Positions 1 through 9,000 of a stretch of DNA of 64,000 nucleotides are shown here, piece after piece. A model generated the notes under the pieces. That model was given only the letters and a program-made list of their open reading frames with translations, was not told the origin of the DNA and ran no database searches. Position numbers and translations under genes: made by a program. Within the stretch, counting starts at the first letter, position 1. The number at the start of each line of letters is the position of its first letter. Source of the DNA: Panagrolaimus kolymaensis (lineage: Eukaryota > Nematoda > Chromadorea > Rhabditida > Panagrolaimidae); contig JAJQJQ010000006.1 of NCBI GenBank assembly GCA_028622995.1, forward strand, positions 3,968,001 to 4,032,000, given 5' to 3'.

Positions 1-260
1 TTTACTTAGAATACCGTTGCATGTCATTTACTCTCTATCATCTCGTCTCACCCAAGTTTTGCGTTATTTTTTTAGTAAAAAAAAATCTTGTAATCTATTT
101 CTGAAGCCTTTATTGTTTTTTTTTCTAATAAGATATGTTCTTTCGCAAACTAAAAACATTAGCAAGAAAGAATTTGCCAAAAAGCATTTTTAAGTTGAGG
201 TTAAAAAGGATTAAATTTATTAGTAAAATTTGGGACAACAAATTCATAACGATAGCTGAT
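1..260. other. AT-rich upstream intergenic sequence
   Basis: I see no gene here. It is AT-rich sequence with several homopolymer A and T runs, upstream of the TATA-like element at 261. It may hold distal promoter elements of the ICE2-like gene, but I recognise none. Confidence 0.5.
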
Positions 261-268
261 TATAAATA
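261..268 (+). promoter_or_regulatory. TATA-box-like element
   Basis: The sequence TATAAATA lies 233 nt upstream of the chosen start codon at 494 and 93 nt upstream of an out-of-frame ATG at 361. A Pol II start site would be expected about 30 nt downstream, near 290-300. In such AT-rich DNA this motif can occur by chance, so its promoter role is inferred from position only. Confidence 0.35.
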
Positions 269-360
269 GATGTTTGAAAGTTTTGCTTGAAATGAAAGCC
301 TTTTTTTTCTTCAAAGACATTCATTTTCGAGAGATTTGATATTTCGCAAACATTCACTAA

Positions 361-516
361 ATGCCAGATGGCGTTAAAAAATTAACGGAAACAGAATCCA
401 TAGAATTTTTCAAACACTTTTTTGAGTTTCATAAACTTTTTCTCAAACTAAAAGTTAAAAACTTGTTTAGAACATACACCAACAACTATTTTAATGTCGT
501 CTTCACCAATGGATGA
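361..516 (+). other. Upstream ORF overlapping the ICE2-like start
   Basis: An ATG at 361, immediately preceded by an in-frame TAA, opens a 51-codon frame that ends with TGA at 514-516. It is out of frame with the main CDS and overlaps its first 23 nt. The peptide begins MPDGVKKLTE and is basic and aromatic-rich; I do not recognise it. If the mRNA starts near the TATA element, a scanning ribosome would meet this ATG first, which would lower translation of the main protein. If the message is trans-spliced downstream of 361, the ORF is irrelevant. It could also be chance. Confidence 0.3.
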
Positions 517-3151
517 AAAACCACCACCACCAAAAACAACTGAAAATGCTTCTTCTTATAAAGCAAAAAGAAATGAAAAACCAAAGAAGGATGAATTTTT
601 AAACAGAAATGCTAAAGATCGTATGGATATGAAACGTATGAAACAAACAACAGAAGATTTTGACAAGTATGTTTCATTAACTTTGATTGTAGTTACAATA
701 ATAAATTGTTTTTTTAGGAAAGAAGCTGCGTTGAAAATTGTGGAAACTCGTCGAACTGAAGCTCAAGAAAATAAAAGTATTGAAAAAGTTAAAACCGTCG
801 TTGCTTCATCAAATATGCCATGGGTTCCTAATCCTCATTTTATGCTTCCACCGAATTCTATCTCCAAACTTTCAATTGATGATCATAAACGTTATGTTGC
901 AATTATTTCCAACTTTATTCGTCCTGATCGTTCGCTAAGATTTGAATACAATAACATTGAATTGGATGAAATGGATGCTAAACTCAGAATTGAAAGAGAA
1001 CAATTTGTTAACTATGTTAAAGAAAACTTTTTGGAAAAGGGTGTTTATTCAGCAACTTTTAAGGGCGCAAGTCGTTTTGTTTTGGTATGCCTTTTTATTC
1101 TAAATTTATACTAATCCTTACGTTTTAGAACAAAATAAGAGAAAGATTGAAGACTGTCTCTGATGTTGGCTATCATTCAATTGTTAAAGAAGTGGAATGG
1201 AAGAAGGATACTCGTTCAATCGCATCTCGAAATGTTTATGTCAAAAAACCTACAATTCTTTCTGTCGGTAGAAGTAAAAAGCTTGTGGTACCAGATCCAA
1301 CTCGTCGCTGCGTTCTTGAAAATGATGAACAAATATTAAGTGATCGATTTGCATCTGATTATTCTAATGTATGGCTCTTTTTTTGTTTATTATTATAGCA
1401 TAATATATTACTTATTTTTCAGAAGTTACTTCGAAATGATCCACAAGCATTTGATTATGCTATCGAACATAATGTTACTGCGATTCTCAGCTCATCTTCA
1501 ATGCGACATTTATTAACTGCACCTTTTCCATTACGTCAATATCGTCGTGCCTTTCCTCTCTCAATCTTTCGGAAATTCACAAATGGAACTCCTCAACGTG
1601 TTGTATGCATTGGTAATCCTCTTCCTGTATCAGCTCTAGCAAAACCTGATCTGATGCGAGTATTCGTTAAATACATTGTAAGAAATTCTCTGGAAAAAGC
1701 TGAAAAACCAAAGGAAGAAAGAATTTTCAAAGGTGTTAGACCATTCAAAAGACGAGCTCCAAAAGAAGCAAACGAGAATAGAATCCAAGAAAAGAAAGTG
1801 AAAATCGAAGAAGAAGAAACTAAAAATGAATTAACAGATGTAAATGCAATGGTGAAAATAGAAAAAATGGATGAACCTCAATCAGAGTTAACTATTTATG
1901 AAGAAGAAGAAGAAAGCTCAACAGAAGATGTTAAACCAACTATAAGAAATGAAACGATTGTTAAGCCGGCTGTAATCATGACTCCAAAATCTGAACCTCG
2001 TACTAGTCTATTGGATCTCTTGCTCGATGCTTCTCCTGTTAAATCCACTACGTCTCAACCAATGAAAGCTGAAATCGATGTTTTTGATTCCATTTTCAGT
2101 AAAATGAGTGAAGTTCCATTAGCTAATAACGGTAACTATTTTTGCATAAATATTTTTTTAAAGCCTTTCTTTTTAGCTCCAACGACTTCTGATCCTTATT
2201 CTTACATGGTTGTTCCTGTTGACAACGATGGTACTCATAAAGTTCTTGTTCGATCTCGACCTCATGGACGTGATATTGCAAACAATCCTGTTTCTATCAC
2301 TTCAAAGTTACAATACATTCCACAGTGTGGCGCGGAAGTAAGTTTTTGCTTAATATTTTTTCATGTCTTAAAACCTAATTTTTAGGAGCCATTTATTGAA
2401 GAAAGGATTTGGAATGCATTAACAGCAACTTTCAAAGATAGTACTTATCATGCTAATGTTCATCTCACAGTTCCCGACGCTCATTGTCTCCAATTTGAAC
2501 AAATCAAAAGTCAAAAAATGTTTGATACCCTTCCTGACGAATCAAAGGAACTTCTCTCTGGTCGATGGCAAAGACTTCACAATCTGCTTAATGAAGTTAA
2601 AACTCTTGATGATGGAGAATATTTGTTAGTTGAAAATGATAATGAAATGCTTGAAATTTGGACAGAATCAACTGGTTGCGGGTAATCGTTTTTTCTTCTT
2701 CTGTCTTTTAACACTTTTATATTTTAGTGATGCTCAATGGACACGAAAAAAAATTGAAGAAAAAAATTACATGGTTAAACATGAATGGATTCATAATGAA
2801 AGGATCGAATTTTCAAGCCGATTTAATGCTTTTTCAATTCATACTCCAATGGTTTGGCATGTTGTTAAAGGACGAATTCCAGCATCTTTTTTACCACCAA
2901 ATCCAAATAACAGCTATTCACAAGAACATCGTGGTGGATTCCGTGGAAGAAGAGGCGATGGAAGAGGGCGTGGTGGAAGAGGCGATGGAAAAGGACGTGG
3001 TGGAAGAGGTGGTCACAACTACAGAGGACGCGGCAACAATGATCGTGGACATGGTTTCAGAGGAAGAGGTCGTGGTAATAATTCAAATCGTGGCAAACCA
3101 ACTCCATATAATGATCTCGATGCAAATCCTTTTGATCTTTTTGATGAATAA
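494..3151 (+). CDS. Little elongation complex subunit 2-like protein (ICE2/NARG2 family) with RGG tail
   Basis: Seven exons (494-666, 718-1084, 1129-1368, 1423-2131, 2177-2337, 2386-2681, 2728-3151) join in frame to 789 aa. Introns are 51, 44, 54, 45, 48 and 46 nt, all GT...AG. The family was recognised from motif order, not a search: a short N-terminal block from about residue 91 (PWVPNPHF, then SIDDHKRYVAII); a central block at about 319-345 (VVCIGNPLP followed by a charged helix); a Lys/Glu-rich linker at about 350-490; and a C-terminal domain at about 503-706 (HKVLVRSRPHG, a helical VHLTVPDAH block, LDDGEYLL, ending GRIPASFLPP). This order and the closing GR-I-P-x-x-F motif match ICE2/NARG2. 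ICE2 is a subunit of the little elongation complex, which supports Pol II transcription of small nuclear RNA genes in the nucleus. Residues 717-773 form an Arg/Gly-rich RGG tail, which suggests RNA binding. The 494 start is the first ATG in this frame with a good downstream reading. Confidence 0.72.
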
Positions 3152-3212
3152 TTTTTTGATTGTTCTTTTTTTTACTTTGTTGTTGATTTGTGTTTAATTT
3201 ATGACTAGATTT

Positions 3213-3218
3213 AATAAA
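3213..3218 (+). terminator. Poly(A) signal of the ICE2-like gene
   Basis: An AATAAA hexamer lies 62 nt after the TAA stop at 3149-3151, the usual distance for a short 3' UTR. It is 54 nt from the opposing poly(A) signal of the minus-strand gene. Confidence 0.6.
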
Positions 3219-3271
3219 TTTATATATACGTTATTCTTGTAAATCGGATATGAGAGGATTAAAATGCATAA

Positions 3272-3277
3272 TTTATT
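3272..3277 (-). terminator. Poly(A) signal of the minus-strand secreted-protein gene
   Basis: TTTATT on the plus strand reads AATAAA on the minus strand, 16 nt past the stop codon at 3293-3295. The two genes converge, with about 140 nt between their stop codons. Confidence 0.55.
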
Positions 3278-3292
3278 TACAACTAAAACAAA

Positions 3293-3769
3293 TTAATAAT
3301 TAACATATGTGCTTTCGAGAATGTTAGGTGGTGGTGCCCATCTGAATGTTTCACGTCGTCGATCATTCATTCGGCCATAATGCAATTCTTTAGGGGAAAA
3401 TTCGCTTCCATGAATGACCTGGAATGGTAAAGTTGAAAGATACTATAAAAATTTCTGCTTTAGATGATTCAGCTACCAAATTTATGACAGGGAAAACTTT
3501 ACCATTGAATTACTAAAAATATTTTGAAATCTCGAAGATTGAGGCTTTCTACGAACTGTGCCTTCACGATATTGATAATCTTGAGGTTTATGAGCAAATG
3601 ATGATGGAGTTTTAGCTGTAATATAATCAACTCCAAGTTGATCAATTACATCAGGTTGAGAGAAGGTTACAGGATATCTAGCACGAATATCTCTGGCATC
3701 AATTTTTGCAAAAATAACAAAAAATATTAAAGGAATGATGACGAATTTCCAAAACATTAAATAAGACAT
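3293..3769 (-). CDS. Small secreted protein, unknown function
   Basis: Two exons on the minus strand, 3769-3503 and 3418-3293, are separated by an 84 nt intron (GTAAAG...TTCCAG) in phase 0. They encode 130 aa. Without splicing the frame stops six codons into the intron. Residues 1-25 are a signal peptide: a hydrophobic core (FVIIPLIFFVIFA) followed by a plausible cleavage after IDA. The mature part is hydrophilic and Tyr/Arg-rich with no cysteines. It has a basic step (VRRKP) and, in exon 2, a cluster MNDRRRETFRWAPPP. The basic steps could be proprotein-convertase sites, so a peptide precursor is possible, but no repeated peptide or amidation motif is evident. I do not recognise the family. 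A real gene is supported by the clean splice, signal peptide, poly(A) signal and a TATA-like element upstream. Confidence 0.68.
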
Positions 3770-3844
3770 TTTTTTATTCGAAAAACGTTCAACCGTGAGT
3801 GAATGAAAGCAAGCAACTGCAACTGAGTGAATTTCAAATGGCCA

Positions 3845-3850
3845 TTTATA
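3845..3850 (-). promoter_or_regulatory. TATA-like element for the secreted-protein gene
   Basis: TATAAA on the minus strand lies about 76-81 nt upstream of the ATG ending at 3769. That would leave a 5' UTR of roughly 45 nt. The element sits inside the palindrome ATTTATAAAT. Its role is inferred from position. Confidence 0.35.
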
Positions 3851-4855
3851 AATGATCTCTTATATGGAGGAAGAAAATAAGTTTCTTACCAACAACAATT
3901 GCCACACCTTCTTTTTTATGGGTGCCATTTCCGCAACACAATTAGGAAGGAATAACACCTTCTAGAATTTTTTTTCCAAACGACTGTTTCTTTCTTCATA
4001 TTTTTTTAAGGAAATATTCTCAGCAGGGGATGGATGGATGCTTTTGCTATTTTTTAAATGGTAACAAAAAAGGTTTGATACAATAAACAAACGTTTGACT
4101 GAATGCGGAAAAGAAAAAGCTATATGAAAAAATATTTTTGTTGCAAAAATTATTAAATAAAATAAGCTATAATTGTTTGGAATTTCTTTTGGATGTTCAC
4201 ACACAAACATTCCAAGTTTGTAATTTTTCTTATTCACGCGCACATTATTCCAAATTTGGTTTTTATGAGTTCTCAAAGTCATGTGCATTTTTTTTGAATG
4301 GCAGAAAAAAAGGAAATAATAGAAAACACATAATTAGAAACTATTGATGATGATGCCACACTACAGTACTCCTTTTTCGTTCCTCATTGACAGGAAGCTA
4401 ATCTAAAAATACCTCAAAGACATTTAAAGTTCATTTTTTGTTTGTAATTTGTATAATAATGGTAAATAAATTAATTTGGGTTACTGTAACATCTCTTTTT
4501 GTCAAATTAACATTCTTCATTTTTATGACCTTTAACTTTAGCTTTTGATCATCAAAAACTTTGATCGAAACATGTATGTGTAAACGTAAGAAAAAAAAGA
4601 AGATATGCTTCTCTTTTGCTTTTGTTTCAAAACAAGTTTATGAATAAGCAAAAAAATTAATGAATGGCGCGATTGCCACATTTTGCTTATTAAATTTTTT
4701 TTATTCTTAAAATTTTTTGTCAGGCTTTTCTTTTGCTTCTTTGGCTTCAGAATTTGAAAGCTTCGTTTATTCGTGATTCTAACAAATAAGAAGTTTTATA
4801 TCAAGGCTTCAAATATTCTCTTGCTTGGTCAAATATTTATTTCTGTACTTATGAT
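3851..4855. other. Intergenic region between divergent genes
   Basis: About 1 kb lies between the starts of the minus-strand secreted-protein gene and the plus-strand gene at 4856, so it should hold both promoters. It is AT-rich with homopolymer tracts. Open frames at 3962-4288 (minus) and 4138-4347 (plus) overlap each other and show no signal peptide, domain or splice support; I treat them as chance. I saw no RNA gene. Confidence 0.5.
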
Positions 4856-5472
4856 ATGGATCCCAATGATCGACAGTTTAGTACCTTTGGCTGCTGGGCT
4901 CATATTTGCCTCGATGAAAAAGGATTTCTTCAACCTGATGGCTTATTAACACATCATGAAAATGTTAAAGAGGTAAGATATCATTTGCTATTATTAATAT
5001 TATTTTATCAATTTTAGGGTTATAAAGTTCAAGATCTTGTTCCACCAAAAATTAATCCGTAAAATTAGATCGACTTACTTCTGAAGGTAATAAAGCAGGA
5101 AAGCGCTTTAAATTAAATCAATTTTTAAATGCAAAGTTACATGAAACTGAAAAATACAGGTAAGCGAAGCAATCAGTGTTTTTAACAACCAAATAATTTT
5201 AACATCACTTATTTTAGAAAAGAACTTTCTGAAGTTGTGGACAAAAAAAATATTATTGACAAACAATTGGTGAAGTTAAGATCATTTTTAAATAATGCTG
5301 AACTTGGAAAAAGTGAGTTTCAAAAATTTACTATTTCCGCTTTTGAACTTGTGAAAATATCCAAGATAATGATTAATGATTTCAATTTTTAGCTGAAAAA
5401 AAATATTTACTGTCTTACATTCCATGGATCGAATACTTGCTTCAACATGTTAGAATTAATAATATCCACTAA
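4856..5472 (+). CDS. Small spliced gene of unknown function, possibly frameshifted
   Basis: Exons 4856-4972, 5018-5159, 5218-5312 and 5393-5472 have clean GT...AG introns of 45, 58 and 80 nt, with matching phases at every junction. The protein starts MDPNDRQFSTFGCWAHICLD, continues through a charged helical stretch (HETEKYRKELSEVVDKKN) and ends YIPWIEYLLQHVRINNIH. In exon 2 the frame breaks at TAA 5060-5062; a coding-like frame resumes from 5059, as after a one-base deletion or two-base insertion. Alternatively a donor GTAAAA at 5059 joined to the acceptor at 5217 (159 nt intron) gives an intact 110-aa frame that skips the 5059-5159 segment. I recognise no family. It could be a young pseudogene, a short intact gene, or a sequencing error. 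The stop lies about 490 nt left of the satellite array. Confidence 0.5.
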
Positions 5473-5957
5473 TACAATTTATTTGCTGCAACTTCATCAA
5501 TTTTTTACCAATAGAAAGAAGTTAAGAAAAAAGAAATGGTGAATTATAACAACATGTTTTAATATGGATGATACAAAATGACTTCATTGGAACGCTGTAA
5601 AATGTTCTTCATTGTTTTTGATATTTACTGAAGACAACTTCGCGATTTAAAGATTTTTATTTATGCTTGGTTTAAATACGCTATTATGATGGGATAAGAA
5701 GTAATAAAAATTTTACATTTTTTCCATTTTGTATGTTACAGGTGCCTTCTCATTTAAATCTTTTCCAATTAACCACAATCAATACCAAAAAATTTGATAT
5801 TTTTTTTTAGAATTGACTTTAGCTACACCGAGAAAAAATGAGTTGAATTCATTTCGTATAGTCATTTTCCATAAACTTTCTGTATGATTAAACTTCCTTG
5901 TTATTTACTGTTTGAGCTTTTATAAATATTTTGTTATTTTTATGGGTTGGATCTCTT
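5473..5957. other. Unique AT-rich spacer before the satellite
   Basis: There is no coding frame worth calling. An AATAAA at 5703-5708 could serve the gene at 4856 but is 231 nt past its stop. The right end drifts into sequence resembling a decayed satellite monomer. Confidence 0.45.
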
Positions 5958-6011
5958 AATAATAAAGCGCTCTAACTTTGGAGTTTTTTAATAATCCAGC
6001 TTCATTAATTT
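5958..6011 (+). repeat. Degenerate left-edge satellite monomer
   Basis: AAGCGCTCTAACTTTGGAG, then TTTTTTAATAATCCAGC, aligns with the monomer tail AAGCGTCTTAGCTTTGCAG, then ATTTTTAATATTTCTGC, with many substitutions. The sequence then joins the first clean GGAAGAC at about 6005-6011. Sharp decay at the edge is expected where unequal exchange rarely reaches. Confidence 0.7.
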
Positions 6012-9000
6012 ATGGAAGACAAAAAAAAAGAAAAGAATTTCTTTATTTTTTGCACAAGCCTTTTTTGGTTTTGTTATTAAAGATATGGCAGAAATGAAGA
6101 TAAAATAAATTTTGTTGCTTATTTATGAAGCGTCTTAGCTTTTTTCAGATTTATAATTTTAAACAAACTTTAAATTTTGGAAGACAAAAAAAAGAAAAGA
6201 ATTTCTTTATTTTTTGCACAAGCCTTTTTTGGTTTTGTTATTAAAGATATGGCAGAAATGAAGATAAAATAAATTTTCTTGCTTATTTATGAAGTGTCTT
6301 AGCTTTTTTCAGATTTAAAATTTTAAACAAACTTTAAATTTTGGAAGACAAAAAAAAGAAAAGAATTTCTTTATTTTTTGCACAAGCCTTTTTTGGTTTT
6401 GTTATTAAAGATATGGCAGAAATGAAGATAAAATAAATTTTCTTGCTTATTTATGAAGGGTCTTAGCTTTTTTCAGATTTATAATTTTAAACAAACTTTA
6501 AATTTTGGAAGACAAAAAAAAGAAAAGAATTTCTTTATTTTTTGCACAAGCCTTTTTTGGTTTTGTTATTAAAGATATGGCAGAAATGAAGATAAAATGA
6601 ATTTTCTTGCTTATTTATGAAGCGTCTTAGCTTTGCAGATTTTTAATATTTCTGCATCATTAAATTTTGGAAGACAAAAAAAAAGAAAAGAATTTCTTTA
6701 TTTTTTGCACAAGCCTTTTTTGGTTTTGTTATTAAAGATATGGCAGAAATGAAGATAAAATAAATTTTCTTGCTTATTTATGAAGGGTCTTAGCTTTTTT
6801 CAGATTTATAATTTTAAACAAACTTTAAATTTTGGAAGACAAAAAAAAGAAAAGAATTTCTTTATTTTTTGCACAAGCCTTTTTTGGTTTTGTTATTAAA
6901 GATATGGCAGAAATGAAGATAAAATAAATTTTCTTGCTTATTTATGAAGGGTCTTAGCTTTTTTCAGATTTATAATTTTAAACAAACTTTAAATTTTGGA
7001 AGACAAAAAAAAGAAAAGAATTTCTTTATTTTTTGCACAAGCCTTTTTTGGTTTTGTTATTAAAGATATGGCAGAAATGAAGATAAAATAAATTTTCTTG
7101 CTTATTTATGAAGCGTCTTAGCTTTGCAGATTTTTAATATTTCTGCATCATTAAATTTTGGAAGACAAAAAAAAAGAAAAGAATTTCTTTATTTTTTGCA
7201 CAAGCCTTTTTTGGTTTTTTTATTAAAGATATGGAAGAAATGAAGATAAAATAAATTTTCTAGCTTATTTATGAAGCGTCTTAGCTTTGCAGATTTTTAA
7301 TATTTCTGCATCATTAAATTTTGGAAGACAAAAAAAAGAAAAGAATTTCTTTATTTTTTGCACAAGCCTTTTTTGGTTTTGTTATTAAAGATATGGCAGA
7401 AATGAAGATAAAATAAATTTTCTAGCTTATTTATGAAGCGTCTTAGCTTTGCAGATTTTTAATATTTCTGCATCATTAAATTTTGGAAGACAAAAAAAAA
7501 GAAAAGAATTTCTTTATTTTTTGCACAAGCCTTTTTTGGTTTTGTTATTAAAGATATGGCAGAAATGAAGATAAAATGAATTTTCTTGCTTATTTATGAA
7601 GCGTCTTAGCTTTGCAGATTTTTAATATTTCTGCATCATTAAATTTTGGAAGACAAAAAAAAAGAAAAGAATTTCTTTATTTTTTGCACAAGCCTTTTTT
7701 GGTTTTGTTATTAAAGATATGGCAGAAATGAAGATAAAATAAATTTTCTTGCTTATTTATGAAGCGTCTTAGCTTTGCAGATTTTTAATATTTCTGCATC
7801 ATTAAATTTTGGAAGACAAAAAAAAAGAAAAGAATTTCTTTATTTTTTGCACAAGCCTTTTTTGGTTTTGTTATTAAAGATATGGCAGAAATGAAGATAA
7901 AATAAATTTTCTTGCTTATTTATGAAGCGTCTTAGCTTTGCAGATTTTTAATATTTCTGCATCATTAAATTTTGGAAGACAAAAAAAAGAAAAGAATTTC
8001 TTTATTTTTTGCACAAGCCTTTTTTGGTTTTGTTATTAAAGATATGGCAGAAATGAAGATAAAATGAATTTTCTTGCTTATTTATGAAGCGTCTTAGCTT
8101 TGCAGATTTTTAATATTTCTGCATCATTAAATTTTGGAAGACAAAAAAAAAGAAAAGAATTTCTTTATTTTTTGCACAAGCCTTTTTTGGTTTTGTTATT
8201 AAAGATATGGCAGAAATGAAGATAAAATAAATTTTCTTGCTTATTTATGAAGCGTCTTAGCTTTGCAGATTTTTAATATTTCTGCATCATTAAATTTTGG
8301 AAGACAAAAAAAAAGAAAAGAATTTCTTTATTTTTTGCACAAGCCTTTTTTGGTTTTGTTATTAAAGATATGGCAGAAATGAAGATAAAATAAATTTTCT
8401 TGCTTATTTATGAAGCGTCTTAGCTTTGCAGATTTTTAATATTTCTGCATCATTAAATTTTGGAAGACAAAAAAAAGAAAAGAATTTCTTTATTTTTTGC
8501 ACAAGCCTTTTTTGGTTTTTTTATTAAAGATATGGAAGAAATGAAGATATAATAAATTTTCTTGCTTATTTATGAAGCGTCTTAGCTTTGCAGATTTTTA
8601 ATATTTCTGCATCATTAAATTTTGGAAGACAAAAAAAAAGAAAAGAATTTCTTTATTTTTTGCACAAGCCTTTTTTGGTTTTGTTATTAAAGATATGGCA
8701 GAAATGAAGATAAAATAAATTTTCTTGCTTATTTATGAAGCGTCTTAGCTTTGCAGATTTTTAATATTTCTGCATCATTAAATTTTGGAAGACAAAAAAA
8801 AAGAAAAGAATTTCTTTATTTTTTGCACAAGCCTTCTTGGGCCTTGATAATTGAAATATGACAGAAATGAAGATAAAATAAATTTTGTTGCTTATTTATG
8901 AAGCGTCTTAGCTTATTTCAGATTTATAATTTTAAACAAACTTTAAATTTTGGAAGACAAAAAAAAGAAAAGAATTTCTTTATTTTTTGCACAAGCCTTT

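Noticed and set aside
2727..3197. 156-codon plus frame overlapping the last ICE2-like exon
   Set aside because: It is the shifted frame of the RGG-coding repeat; the spliced main frame explains the sequence.
3962..4347. Overlapping open frames 3962-4288 (minus) and 4138-4347 (plus)
   Set aside because: They overlap each other on opposite strands, with no domain, signal peptide or splice support; chance frames in an intergenic region.
5059..5068. Ten-base GT...AG mini-intron in exon 2 of the gene at 4856
   Set aside because: Too short to splice, and removing it still leaves a stop soon after.
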